A stretch of 64,000 nucleotides of DNA from Streptomyces sp. NBC_00376. Lineage in GTDB: Bacteria > Actinomycetota > Actinomycetes > Streptomycetales > Streptomycetaceae. The DNA lies in NCBI RefSeq assembly GCF_036077095.1, contig NZ_CP107960.1, positions 1-64,000 of the forward strand, written 5' to 3'. The translations under genes were made by a program, and so were the position numbers. The notes below the pieces were generated by a model, which saw nothing but the letters and a program-made list of their open reading frames with translations, ran no database searches and was not told the origin of the DNA. Positions 54,251 to 63,888 of the stretch are shown piece by piece. Within the stretch, counting starts at the first letter, position 1. Each line of letters starts with the position of its first letter.

Positions 54251-54640
54251 TCAGGCGTCAGGGTCGACTTCAGGGTGCGTGAACCGCACGGGCTTGCCCA
54301 GCGAACGGGCGTAGGCGATTTCGGCTCGGGTGCTGTCTCCGATGTAGTCGCCGACTACGAGCACCTCATCAGCGAGCCGGATCTTCGCCCGGTGCAGATC
54401 GTCGAGTCGAACCTTCAGCGCCTCGGCCTCGACAGGATCGGACCAAAGTTCGTGCGGCGACTTCATGTCACAGCCCGGTTTGACGACAATCTTTCCGGCT
54501 TTGGTCTCCCGTAGATCGGCCTCGTTCATCTCGGTCATGAAGCGGGTGGAGCCGCAGATCACGACGATACGCGGGAGGCTCAACAGCTTCTTCGCGTCGG
54601 CGAGCTTCTCCTCGGGGCTGAGCAGTTGCGGGTATGACAC
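54251..54640 (-). CDS. Nucleoside 2-deoxyribosyltransferase-like protein
   Basis: A 129-residue protein. It has the opening strand and loop IVVICGSTRFMTEMNEADLR, then a central helix, and ADEVLVVGDYIGDSTRAEIA with the family's acidic residue, ending YARSLGKPVRFTHPEVDPD. This fold cleaves or transfers the sugar of nucleosides and is common in phage and mobile DNA. AGGAGG lies five bases before GTG 54640. It sits between two insertion sequences, in the orientation opposite to the IS982 gene. Confidence 0.8.
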   Translation of the reverse strand: MSYPQLLSPEEKLADAKKLLSLPRIVVICGSTRFMTEMNEADLRETKAGKIVVKPGCDMKSPHELWSDPVEAEALKVRLDDLHRAKIRLADEVLVVGDYIGDSTRAEIAYARSLGKPVRFTHPEVDPDA

Positions 54641-54710
54641 TGGTTCCTCCTGGTGGTGTGGTCCAAGGGGTGCCTGCGGAGACGAGAACGAGGGTGTCCA
54701 AGATCGTTTT

Positions 54711-55594
54711 GTGACGAACGACGTGGACACCCTCGCGTCAGCACTCTATGCGACGACCGACGACATGCTGAAGGAGCATCCCGACCTGGCGCCGTGGCGC
54801 CCGCCGGTCGGCATTACGCCCCGCCTGAGCGATGCCGAACTGGTCACCCTCGCCACGATGCAGGCCATACTCGGCTACACCTCCGAGGCCAAATGGCTCC
54901 GCCATGCCCGTGCCTACCTGCGCCATCTCTTCCCCTACCTGCCCCAGCAGCCCGGCTACAACAAGCGGCTGCGCACGGCTGCCGGTCTGATGCGAAGCGT
55001 CAACCGGATCCTGGCCACCACCACCTCGGTGTGGAGCGACGGCGTATGGGTCGTGGACTCCACCCCGGTGGAATGCGGCCGCTCCCGCGAGACCGTCAAA
55101 CGCTCCGACCTGGCAGGCTGGGCCGAATACGGCTACTGCGCCAGCCACAGCCGCTTCTTCTGGGGCCTGCGCCTGCACCTGGTCTGCACCCTTCAGGGCC
55201 TGCCCATCGCCTTCGCCCTGACCGGGGCCAAGGCCACGAACGCGAGACCCTCCTTGACCTCCTGGCGGCCGAATGCGAGCTTCTGCGAGAGCGCCCCCGA
55301 CAGACTCTCATCGGCGACAAGAACTACTTCGGCCGTGGTTTCGAACGCGAACTGCCCGAGCATGGAGTCCAGTTGCTACGGCCTGCACGTAAAGGTGAAC
55401 GGGAACGGCCTGGCGCAGCCCTGTTCAAGCCGCTGCGACAGGTCATCGAATCGATCAACGAGACCTTCAAGGGACAGCTTGACCTCGAACGGCACCGAGG
55501 GCGCACACCCGGAGGTGTCATAGCCCGCGTCATGCAACGCATCCTCGCGCTGACCGCCGCGATCTGGCACAACGACGCCACGGGGAGTGTCTAA
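54711..55594 (+). pseudogene. IS982-family transposase, frameshifted
   Basis: TNDVDTLASALYATTDDMLK opens the protein. VWVVDSTPVECGRSRETVKR has the first catalytic Asp and LAGWAEYGYCASHSRFFWGL follows. One base is missing after GAKA near 55235, and coding continues as TLIGDKNYFGRGFERELPEH and QVIESINETFKGQLDLERH to AAIWHNDATGSV. All catalytic residues are there. The GTG start lies 70 bases beyond the nucleoside enzyme's promoter side. Confidence 0.85.
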
Positions 55595-55630
55595 TCAACG
55601 GCGGATCTGCTGATCAAGGAGAGACGCCAG

Positions 55631-56925
55631 GTGAGCGGGACAGTGATCGAGCACGAGTCCGTCGAGGAGCCGGGCGGTGGTGCGGTGCCGTCGGCCGCAT
55701 CGGACGAACAGCTCGTCGCGATGCTGGTCGACCGGGCCCGCAACGAGGGCCTGCAGCTGACCGGTGAGGGTGGGCTGCTGCAGCAGCTGACCAAGCGGGT
55801 GGTGGAGTCGGCCCTGGAGGGCGAGATCACCGACCATGTCGGCTACGAAAAGCACGATCCGGCCGGGAAGAACAGCGGCGACAGCCGCAACGGAACTCGT
55901 GCGAAAACCGTGCTGACCGACGTCGGCCCGGTCGAGGTCAGGGTGCCCCGGGACACCGCCGGCAGCTTCGAGCCGCAGATCGTCAAGAGGCGGCAGCGCC
56001 GCCTGTCCGGCGTGGACGAAAGGGTGCTCTCCCTGTCCGCGAAGGGCCTCACCCACGGGGAGATCTCCGCGCACCTGGCCGAGGTCTACGGGGCGGAGGT
56101 GTCCAAGCAGACCATCTCCACGATCACCGACAAGGTGATGGAGGGGATGACCGAATGGCAGAACCGGCCACTCGACCGTGTCCATCCGGTTCTGTTCGTG
56201 GACGCCATCAACGTCGAGATCAGGGATGGGCAGGTCGCGAACCGGCCGGTCTACGTCGTGATGGCGGTGACCGTCGAAGGCACCCGGGACATCCCGGGAT
56301 CTGGGCCGGCGACGGTGGTGAGGGCGCCGAGTACTGGCTGCACGTGTTCACCGGGCTGAAGAACCGCGGCCTGGACGATGTGCTCATGCTCGTCTGCGAT
56401 GTCCTCAAGGGCCTGCCCGAGGCGGTGGAGGCCGTTTGGCCTCGAACGACTGTCCAGACCTGCGTGGTTCACCTCCTGCGCAACAGCTTCCGTCTCGCGG
56501 CCCGCCAGGACCGGGACAAGGTCGCCAAGGCCCTCAAGCCCGTCTGCACCGCACCCAACGAAGACGCGGCGGCAGAGCGGTTCGGGGAGTTCCAGGAAGC
56601 CTGGGGCCGGAAGTATCCGGCGATCATCAAGCTGTGGGAGAACGCCTGGGCCGAGTTCGTGCCCTTCCTCTCCTTCGACGTCGAGATCCGAAAGGTCATC
56701 TGCTCGACGAACGCGATCGAGTCCGTGAACGCCCGCATACGCAAGGCCGTACGGGCCCGCGGACACTTCCCCAACGAGGCCGCCGCCCTCAAGTGCGTCT
56801 ACATGGCGCTGATGAGCCTGGACCCGACGGGGAAGGGCCGCAAGAAGTGGGCCATGCGCTGGAAGGCACCCCTCAACGCGTTCCCGATCACCTTCGAGGG
56901 CCGGCTCACCCCGGCCAACAGCTGA
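55631..56925 (+). pseudogene. IS256-family (mutator-type) transposase, frameshifted
   Basis: It contains RVVESALEGEITDHVGYEKH, VEVRVPRDTAGSFEPQIVKR and FVDAINVEIRDGQVANRPVY with the first catalytic Asp. The frame shifts near 56293. Then DVLMLVCDVLKGLPEAVEAV, QTCVVHLLRNSFRL and ICSTNAIESVNARIRKAVRA with the catalytic Glu follow, to RLTPANS. About 431 residues if one base is added. GTG start 36 bases after the IS982 stop. Confidence 0.85.
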
Positions 56926-56999
56926 ACCTCAACAACCAAGATCAGCCGTTAAATTCACACCCATCCGGAGCGGCAGTTGGCACCCGAAGGGAGCCGAGG

Positions 57000-57463
57000 A
57001 GGGCGAGGCGGAGGCTGAGCGGGAAGTGTCGGAGGGCGAGCAGGGGCCGAGGTGTGCCCGCGCGGGAGCTGCTGAAGTTCAGCACACCCAGGGACCCGGC
57101 GCTGCTGGCACGGTTCGTGAAGCTGCGGGTCATCGAACCCGAGAACACATTCTGGCGGCGCGGAATCCAGGCATGCGCGCGGTACATGAAGGAGACCGGG
57201 GCGCGGGAGCTGCGGGTACCGTACGACTACGTCACCCCTGATGACTGGGTGCCGGCCGGGTTCCCGCTCGGGACATGGCTCGCCGACCAACGCAAAACCC
57301 ACAAAGCCGGACGCCTGGACCCGGGACGGGTCGAACAGCTGGCCGGGCTGGGCATGGTCTGGTCCCACCAGGACATCGCGTTCGAGGAAGGCCTCACGGC
57401 TTCCCGCGCCTGGGCGGCCGTGCACGGGCATCTCCTGCCTCCGGCAACTGCGACCGCCGGGTG
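57000..57463 (+). pseudogene. Internal fragment of a terminal-helicase gene
   Basis: It matches residues about 510-655 of the helicase at 487-3129 in the same orientation. After AEREVSEGEQGP there is a frameshift, then RELLKFSTPRDPALLARFVK, LRVIEPENTFWRRGIQACAR and GFPLGTWLADQRKTHKAGRL, to AAVHGHLLPPAT where identity stops at about 57456. The DNA is nearly identical to the intact gene over much of its length, so the copies separated recently or belong to related replicons. It follows the IS256 end directly. Confidence 0.85.
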
Positions 57464-57614
57464 ACGGAGGGGACCAATGCGCCGCCGCGTCGAGTGCCGG
57501 CACACGAGCGGGCCCTGCGTGCACAGAAATGGGAACTCGAATCGGGCCATCGGCGAACAGCGGGTGACCATGCCCGCGTCTTCGAGGGAAAAACATGAGC
57601 CTAAGAGGCGACCG

Positions 57615-58265
57615 ATGACCGTTTCACCGAGCGTCGGAGTCCACCGTGCCGAGGGCACGAACGAGCGGTCGGACTCCGACGCCTCGGTGATCGAACGGTC
57701 CTGGGACGAGCCCGATGCCTTCGCCGTGCTGTTCGACCGCTACGCCGACGACATCCACCGGTACGCGGCCCGGCGGCTGGGTGCCGACGTGGCGGACGAT
57801 CTGATGGCGGAGACCTTCGTGATCGCCTTCCAGCGACGGCGCCGCTACGACCTGTCGAGGGCTCAGGCGCGCCCGTGGCTGTACGGGATCGTCACCAATC
57901 TCGTCGGTGAGCACCGGAGGGCCGAGGCGCGCCATCTCCGGGCGCTGGCACGGGTCGCCGCCGGCGTCCCGGACGAGGGAGGCGGCGAGCCGATGGCCGA
58001 GCGGGTGGCCGACCGGGTCACCGCCGAGAGCGCCCGAGGTGCGCTGGCGGGCTGCATCGCCAAGCTGCAGCCCCGCTACCGGGACGTGCTGCTGGTGATC
58101 GCCTGGGGTGATCTCGACTACGTGGAGGCCGCGGAGGCCCTGGGGGTGCCGGTGGGCACCGTCCGCTCACGGCTGCACCGGGCTCGAAGGAGACTGCGCG
58201 ACGCATTGGGCGGGTCCGATCCCACAGCCCTGCAAGAGTTCCAGGAGGAGCCCGATCATGGATGA
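57615..58265 (+). CDS. ECF RNA polymerase sigma factor
   Basis: A 216-residue extracytoplasmic-function sigma factor. Region 2 contains FAVLFDRYADDIHRYAARRL and DDLMAETFVIAFQRRRRYDL. Region 4 contains LQPRYRDVLLVIAWGDLDYV and EALGVPVGTVRSRLHRARRR, the DNA-binding helix-turn-helix. It directs transcription of a small regulon, probably including its own operon. ATG with AAGAGGCG upstream; earlier in-frame starts fall in helicase debris. The next gene overlaps by eight bases and is the expected membrane partner. Confidence 0.9.
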   Translation: MTVSPSVGVHRAEGTNERSDSDASVIERSWDEPDAFAVLFDRYADDIHRYAARRLGADVADDLMAETFVIAFQRRRRYDLSRAQARPWLYGIVTNLVGEHRRAEARHLRALARVAAGVPDEGGGEPMAERVADRVTAESARGALAGCIAKLQPRYRDVLLVIAWGDLDYVEAAEALGVPVGTVRSRLHRARRRLRDALGGSDPTALQEFQEEPDHG

Positions 58266-59244
58266 CCTCACCTCCGTGAAGGAGTTGGAGGCGGACACGC
58301 CTCCCCTGACCGCCGAGGCCCGTGCCGCCGCCCGCACCCGGCTGATGACCGCCATCGGCCGGGAGAGCCGCGGGGGAGTCGCTCTCGCGCTGCCCAGGCG
58401 GACGGTGTTCCGTGTCGCGGTGGCCGCGACGATCGCCGCGGCAGTGGCGGGAATCGTACTGGTGGCCTCGGTAGACGGCGGGGACCCCCGTTCCCCGAGG
58501 ATGACCACCCTCAGCGCGGCGCAGGTGCTGCACAAGGCCGCGGACAGGACGCGGTCCACCGGTGCCAGCCTACCGATCCCGCGGAACGACCAGTACTTCT
58601 ACACCAAGACCTACATCACGCGAACCCCCGTGAAGGGCGGGAAGACCAGGACGTGGACGGACGAGAGCTGGCTGTCGGTGGACGGCTCCAGGCCCTCGCG
58701 CCGGCAGGAGCACGGCAAGATCCACAACGATCCCCCGCTGGGCGAGCACGAGGTGCAGTGGCCGCCCAATGAATACGCGAAGCTGCAGAAGTGGCCGACC
58801 GACCCCGACGAGCTCCTCAAGTGGCTCGGCCGCGGGCGCGTCGAGGTCGTCGAGCCGTCCGGGGCGAAGGGGGGCAAGGCCGGCGGGCCCGCGCCCGACC
58901 CCGACAGGATGGTGTTCATGGAGGCATGTCTGCTCATGCAGGGGCCGCGGGTCATGCCGCCCGGCCTGCAGGCCGCCGCTTTCGAGGCCCTGGCGAAACT
59001 GCCACGCATCAAGGTGGACGAGGACGAGGTCGACGCTCTGGGCCGGCACGGGGTCGGGGTGTCGTACCCCCACCTGACCTTCACCTTCGTCTTCGACCGT
59101 GAGACCTACGACTACCTGGGCATTCGTCTCAAGGGCAGCAATGCGAAGCGCGTCGACGGCGAGTGGCGGCAGGTCGACAGGTACTTCGAGATGCGCAGCA
59201 GTCAGGAGGTGGGCGTCGTCGACCGGATCGGCCAACGTCCGTAA
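58258..59244 (+). CDS. CU044_5270-type membrane partner of the sigma factor
   Basis: A 328-residue protein. A cytoplasmic N-terminal part of about 45 residues is followed by one membrane helix (VFRVAVAATIAAAVAGIVLV) and a large extracytoplasmic domain with AAQVLHKAADRTRSTGASLP and YFYTKTYITRTPVKGGKTRT, ending in VDRIGQRP. This is the family that accompanies SigE-type ECF factors in actinomycetes and is thought to sense or transmit an envelope signal, acting as an anti-sigma factor. Start inside the sigma gene gives tight coupling. Confidence 0.85.
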   Translation: MDDLTSVKELEADTPPLTAEARAAARTRLMTAIGRESRGGVALALPRRTVFRVAVAATIAAAVAGIVLVASVDGGDPRSPRMTTLSAAQVLHKAADRTRSTGASLPIPRNDQYFYTKTYITRTPVKGGKTRTWTDESWLSVDGSRPSRRQEHGKIHNDPPLGEHEVQWPPNEYAKLQKWPTDPDELLKWLGRGRVEVVEPSGAKGGKAGGPAPDPDRMVFMEACLLMQGPRVMPPGLQAAAFEALAKLPRIKVDEDEVDALGRHGVGVSYPHLTFTFVFDRETYDYLGIRLKGSNAKRVDGEWRQVDRYFEMRSSQEVGVVDRIGQRP

Positions 59245-59261
59245 CCGTTCGAAGGGCCCGT

Positions 59262-59959
59262 GGTGACGGGAGGAGGGGCCGGGGGCGTGTCGGACGCCCC
59301 CTGGCCCAGCCGTGGCAGACGAGGGAGCTGACGGCCTCCTGGGGGGGGCCGGTGAATCCGACGACCAGGGCGTCGGCGGTGTCCGTGTGCCGGACCTTCG
59401 CCCACCCGCGCCGTCCCGACGGATAGCCCGCTCCGCCCCTTTTGCAGACGATTCCTTCAATGCCCTGCTCACGCAGGGTGTCGTACCAGAGCATGGCAAC
59501 GTCCCGGTCGTCGCTGGCTGGCACGGCCTGGATCGGCGGCCCGACATCGGAGAGGAGCTGCAGGAGGAAGGCGCTGCGCTCGGTGTAGGGGCGGCTTCGG
59601 CAGTCGCCGATCGCCGGGTCCGGGTGCTGGAGCACGTCCCAGCAGACGTAGGAGGCCGGGTACCGGGCGGCCAGGGCGCGGGCCCGTGTCACGGATGACG
59701 CGGCCCGCGCCTGCGCCGCCGCAAAGTTCAGCCGGCCGTCCCGCCAGATCACCGCCTCCCCGTCCAGCACCGTGCCGGGGCGCAGTTCCATGCCGGCGAC
59801 GGCCAGGTCCATCCAGTGCTGGGTGACGACTCTGCCGGACCGGGCGTAGAGCACGACGGTCTCGTCGGTACGACGCAGCACTGTTCTGTGGCCGTCCTTC
59901 TCCAGACTGCGAGGTGTCTCATGAGACACCATCGGCTGAGCTGCCTCTCTTACCACCAA
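59262..59959 (-). pseudogene. ATP-dependent DNA ligase domain, broken at both ends
   Basis: The core of a LigC/LigD-type ligase is visible: EKDGHR in place of the nucleotide-binding ExKxDGxR motif, VLDGEAVIWRDGRLNFAAAQ, VCWDVLQHPD, EGIVCKRGG, and WAKVRHTDTADALVVGFTG. The motif I region appears shortened by one residue after an abrupt N-terminus, and homology stops after VGFTGPP with the OB domain missing. It cannot be a working ligase. Family members act in end-joining or base-excision repair. Confidence 0.7.
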
Positions 59960-60613
59960 GTCATTGGCGCGGCTTGCACTGGCGGTTGTGCCCCGCTGGT
60001 CAGCAGACTGTCAGCGAAACATCGGTGCCCGGAAGGCGAGAACCCTTGCTCCTTACGACTGGCAGTGTCGTTATCTTCCTATGGCTGCTCCTCTTTATGT
60101 GGGTCGGCTGGCGGCGGCGGAGCATCCGCTGCTGAGGCATGGGGCGAGCTCTTCCATCCGTCACAGCGACACGTCCAACAGGAGCGGGAACGCCAACTCG
60201 TTCTCCGGGACGATGCCGAATCCGGTGCACCCCCCAGCTCTGTTGACCTTGACTCCGGCAAGGCGGTTATCCGCCTCGTGCAGAGCCCCACGAGCAGGTA
60301 CGAAGCGCCGTAACCGGTTTGCTACGTCACCGTCCGCCCGTGCACGGCTGTCAGGAGTTTCCTCCAGCCCTGCGCATTCGCTGGGCCGGCAGAAGCTGGT
60401 CGTCCTGCCGGACCGCTGCGCCCACACCAGCACACCAGGTATGCACCTTGGCGGCCGATCAGCAGGTCGAGGTGGTCTGCTTGCCGACCACCTTCGTAGG
60501 CGCATGGCCTCGGAGCGTATTTCTACTCCAGCAGCTTTTTCCTGGTGCAGTAGCTTGCCAACGCCCCTGGGAATAACCAGCTGCCGCAGAGCAGGACAAC
60601 CGGAGGATCGTCC
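59960..60613. other. Gene-free stretch before the GntR regulator
   Basis: Open frames on both strands lack ribosome binding sites and recognisable products; a minus-strand frame at 60161-60430 (ending NELAFPLLLDVSL) is the most protein-like but has no known relative. GC is somewhat lower near 60500-60600, where the regulator's promoter and GGAGG site lie. Confidence 0.4.
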
Positions 60614-61372
60614 ATGCCCCGAGAGGCGCCGTACCTCGCGCTAGCCGACGTGCTGCGCGCACGGATTCTCGCGGGAGAGTGGGCGATCGGGGAGCGCCTG
60701 CCGTCCCGGGCACGGCTCGCCGTGGAGTACGGGGTCGGACGCAACGTCATGCAGAGGGCCATGGACCGTTTGATCACCGACGGTCTCCTCGAAGGACGCG
60801 CCGGCTCGGGCACCTACGTCCGCATGCCGCGAGAGCGCCTGCGGCTGGTCCGCTCGCGGCACCGCGAACGCCGGGAGGGCCCTGCCCCCTGGACCGACAG
60901 GAGGGAGCGGGGCAGGGCCGACGCCTGGGATTCACACAGCCAGGTGCGCGTCCCCGCCCCCGAGCCTATCGCCGAGCGGCTCGCCATCAGCCCCGGGGAC
61001 CTCTGCGTCAATACACATTACGAGTTCCTCGCCGACGGGCAACCCGTCCAGCTCTCCGAATCCTGGGAGCCGATGGCTATCACGGATGGAACGCCGATTG
61101 TGCTGCCCGAGATGGGTCCCCTGGCGGGAAAGGGGGTGGTCGAGCGCATGCGCTTCATCGGCGTGGTCATCTCGACTGTGGTCGAGGTACCGCGCCCGGC
61201 TCGTGCCACCCAGGTGCAGGCGAACCTCCTGGGGATCAGCGTGGGGGACCTCGTGCTTCAGATCGAGCGGACCATCTTCGACACGGACGGACGTCCGGTG
61301 GAAACGGCCGACATGGTAATTCCGGACGTGCGCCGGGAAGTTGTCTACGAGTTCGGAGTCGACCGTCCGTAG
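60614..61372 (+). CDS. GntR/HutC-family transcription regulator
   Basis: A 252-residue regulator. An N-terminal winged helix-turn-helix (LADVLRARILAGEWAIGERL; RLAVEYGVGRNVMQRAMDRL; GLLEGRAGSGTYV) is joined to a C-terminal UTRA effector domain (ERLAISPGDLCVNTHYEFLA; LLGISVGDLVLQIERTIFDT; VETADMVIPDVRREVVYEF). GGAGG eight bases before the ATG. It lies 50 bases upstream of an MFS exporter gene in the same direction, so it probably controls that exporter in response to the exported compound. Confidence 0.9.
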   Translation: MPREAPYLALADVLRARILAGEWAIGERLPSRARLAVEYGVGRNVMQRAMDRLITDGLLEGRAGSGTYVRMPRERLRLVRSRHRERREGPAPWTDRRERGRADAWDSHSQVRVPAPEPIAERLAISPGDLCVNTHYEFLADGQPVQLSESWEPMAITDGTPIVLPEMGPLAGKGVVERMRFIGVVISTVVEVPRPARATQVQANLLGISVGDLVLQIERTIFDTDGRPVETADMVIPDVRREVVYEFGVDRP

Positions 61373-61422
61373 TCGTTGAAGCCATTAGAGAGACATCGCA
61401 AATTCGACAGTAGGGTATTCGA

Positions 61423-62682
61423 ATGTCAAAATTCTCCCGGCTCGGCCTCTTACGTAATCGGGACTTCGGGCGATTGTTTGCTGCCACTGCGCTCGGCCAG
61501 TTGGGCGATCGCATCATCTTTCTGGCTTTGCCTCTGGTTGCCATCGCGGCATTGCATGCCGACGAGTTCCAGGTGGGCCTACTGACTGCGATGACTTCGG
61601 CAGGGGCGCTCCTGGTCGGGCTGCCGGCAGGCGCGTGGGTGGACCGCATGCGGAAGCGATCGGTGATGATCAGCACTGATCTCGCTCGCGCGCTGTTCCT
61701 CTTGACGATACCGGTGGCGTGGTGGGCAGGCCTTCTCACCATTTGGTGGCTCTACACAGTCGCCTTGGTTCATGGAGTGTTGACTGTTTTCTTCGATGTT
61801 GCATACGTCAGCTATCTCCCGCACTTGGTCGGACGCAGCAATCTCGTGGAAGGAAACTCAAAACTTTCGGCAATACGCTCGGTGACCAGTATCAGCGGGC
61901 CGACAGTGGCAGGGCCCCTGGTCGGCCTGGTTGGAGCCCCTGCAACATTGTTGGTGAGTTCGGCCAGTATGGCCATGTCGGGACTGCTCGCGATCACCAT
62001 CCAGAAACGCGAACAGAAGCCTGATCTGAGCGAGCACCCTCAATTGCGTCGAATGATCATGGAGGGACTTAAGTTCGTCGTCAAAAACCCTCCCCTACGT
62101 GCAATCATGCTGGGGGATGCGATATTCAACCTCTTCCTGGTCATGTATCAAACCATGTTGCTGGTCTTTTTGGATCGGGAGATTGGTCTCCAATCCTTCG
62201 GTATCGGCATCATTCTGTCGGGAATGGGTTGTGGTGCCTTGCTGGGCGCACTGTCGGCAACCAGGGTCTCCAAGCGAGTCGGGCAAGGTCCGGTCATCTG
62301 GCTCGCGTCACTGGCTACCTGTCCATTGACCGTGCTCATGCCGTTGGCGCGAACGGATTGGAGCCTCTATGTGGCTGCGATCGGACTCGCGGCTCTTTCA
62401 CTGGGCGGAGTCGTTCGCGTGGTGACTCAATCAAGCTTCCAACAGGCCCTGACGCCGGATCGGCTTCTGGGCCGGATGAGTGCAACAGCTCGTTTCGTTT
62501 CCTGGGGCGGCATTCCTATCGGTGGGCTTTTGGGTGGAGTCTCGGGCTCTGTGTTCGGAGCAACAGGCACCTTGTGGATTGGTGCAGCCGGCATGACGCT
62601 GAGCACCCTTCCCAACTTCCTGTCACCGCTTCGAACAATGCGCACGTTGCCCACGGAGAAGGCCCCGGAGTTGGCGTATTGA
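61423..62682 (+). CDS. MFS exporter
   Basis: A 419-residue major facilitator superfamily protein with about 12 helices, opening LLRNRDFGRLFAATALGQLG. The conserved loop between helices 2 and 3 reads GAWVDRMRKRSVMISTDLA, typical of the macrolide-efflux (DHA3-like) group. Base composition and codon use are clearly less GC-rich than the neighbours, a sign of transfer from another source. Together with the GntR regulator it looks like an inducible export or resistance pair. The substrate is unknown. Confidence 0.85.
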   Translation: MSKFSRLGLLRNRDFGRLFAATALGQLGDRIIFLALPLVAIAALHADEFQVGLLTAMTSAGALLVGLPAGAWVDRMRKRSVMISTDLARALFLLTIPVAWWAGLLTIWWLYTVALVHGVLTVFFDVAYVSYLPHLVGRSNLVEGNSKLSAIRSVTSISGPTVAGPLVGLVGAPATLLVSSASMAMSGLLAITIQKREQKPDLSEHPQLRRMIMEGLKFVVKNPPLRAIMLGDAIFNLFLVMYQTMLLVFLDREIGLQSFGIGIILSGMGCGALLGALSATRVSKRVGQGPVIWLASLATCPLTVLMPLARTDWSLYVAAIGLAALSLGGVVRVVTQSSFQQALTPDRLLGRMSATARFVSWGGIPIGGLLGGVSGSVFGATGTLWIGAAGMTLSTLPNFLSPLRTMRTLPTEKAPELAY

Positions 62683-62813
62683 GGCGTCACAAAATGGCTG
62701 ACAGACAAGCGCGTATGTATGACCTGTAGGGATCTTCACTCAGACATGAAGTTGGTGCGGTTGAGGGGGATGATGACGGCTGAGGTGCCCCCGGTGGTGT
62801 GGACACTCTGACA

Positions 62814-63170
62814 ATGGATCTTGTGGATCCGAGGAAGGGTGTCCTGGTGGGACGGAAATCTCCGTATCCGGCGGAGTTCAGGAATGACGCGGTCGCGCTT
62901 TACCGCTCGGCGAGTGGGAAGCGTACGTATGCGGCGGTCGCGGCGGATGTCGGGGTGACCGGCGAGACGCTGCGGAGCTGGGTGCGCCAGGCCGACGAGC
63001 ACGCAGGCCGGGATCACGGCCGCGAGGACCAGACCGCGCAGGGCCAGGATGAGGAGCTGGCCCGGCTTCGCGCGGAGAACGGCCGGCTGCGCAAAGCGGA
63101 GAAGGAGTGGGAGCTCGAGCGGGAGATCCTGCGCCGGGCGGCGGCCTATTTCGCGAAGGAGATGAAGTGA
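62814..63170 (+). CDS. IS3-family OrfA
   Basis: A 118-residue OrfA: the helix-turn-helix PYPAEFRNDAVALYRSASGK, TYAAVAADVGVTGETLRSWV, then a leucine-zipper-like coiled coil (RLRAENGRLRKAEKEWELER) ending LRRAAAYFAKEMK. An upstream GTG at 62799 is an alternative start. In IS3 elements OrfA is joined to OrfB by frameshifting; here OrfB is broken, so the element is dead. Confidence 0.8.
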   Translation: MDLVDPRKGVLVGRKSPYPAEFRNDAVALYRSASGKRTYAAVAADVGVTGETLRSWVRQADEHAGRDHGREDQTAQGQDEELARLRAENGRLRKAEKEWELEREILRRAAAYFAKEMK

Positions 63171-63255
63171 AGACCCGCCGCTGGGACTTCGTCTCCGCCC
63201 ACGCCTCATCCTTCGGCGTCCAGCGGATATGCCGGGTTCTTCAGATCTCGCGCTC
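63167..63255 (+). pseudogene. IS3 OrfB, first 28 codons only
   Basis: GTG overlaps the OrfA stop. KTRRWDFVSAHASSFGVQRI and CRVLQISRSG are the typical OrfB start. At about 63250 the sequence switches to an inverted internal piece of OrfB. Confidence 0.7.
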
Positions 63256-63352
63256 GGGCAGCGCGTCGATGACCAGCTCGGCGCGCATGTGCGAGGCCAT
63301 CGAGTAGCCGAGCACCCGGCGTGAACAGATGTCCAGGACACAGGTCTGGCCG
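63241..63352 (-). pseudogene. Inverted internal piece of IS3 OrfB
   Basis: On the minus strand VLDICSRRVLGYSMASHMRA and ELVIDALPE match the integrase core of IS3 OrfB. It abuts the plus-strand OrfB start, so part of the gene has been inverted and the rest lost. Its upstream side is fused to an integrase fragment. Confidence 0.7.
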
Positions 63353-63888
63353 GGCCAGGGGTCGCGGTTCAGGCCGCCGGAGGCCAGGCACCTCCGGAAG
63401 CGGTGCAGAGTCTTGATCAGGAAGACGTGCGCGAGCGCGCTGGCCGACTCACCGGACTGACAGCGCAGAGAGACGTAGTGCCTGAAGTCGTCCTCGGCCC
63501 AGCTCGCGAGGGTCTCGGGCAACTGGTGGTCCCGGCCGAATGCGGCAAGAGCACGTAGGTGGCCCACTCGCTGGCCGACCGTGACCGGTGAGTGAAGTTT
63601 CGCCGGCAGGTGCAGTCCGCGGGCGAGCACTGCCGGATGGCGGGGGTTGAACCAGATCATCGCCAGTTCGCGGCCCAGGAGGTTCCACTGAGGGGGCAGC
63701 CCTCGGAAATGGGCCCTCATGTTTGCGGACGCGCCGTTGGGCGCCTTGCGTACCACCCCGTTGAAGTCCCAGACGTCCGTGTCGCCGAACCGCGGGGGCA
63801 TCGCTCCGTCCAAGAGCGGGTGTGACTGTAGGACGGGCCTTGACCCCTGATTCTGAACACGGGTTATGCGGCTTCCGGAAGATTTCAA
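63350..63888 (-). pseudogene. N-terminal part of a site-specific integrase
   Basis: About 180 codons. VWDFNGVVRKAPNGASANMR lies near the start, and WFNPRHPAVLARGLHLP and LPETLASWAEDDFRHYVSLR resemble the core-binding half of large Streptomyces tyrosine recombinases. The catalytic half is missing: coding ends at GGLNRDPWPG where it is fused to IS3 sequence. Bases 63889-64000 show no complete gene. Confidence 0.55.
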
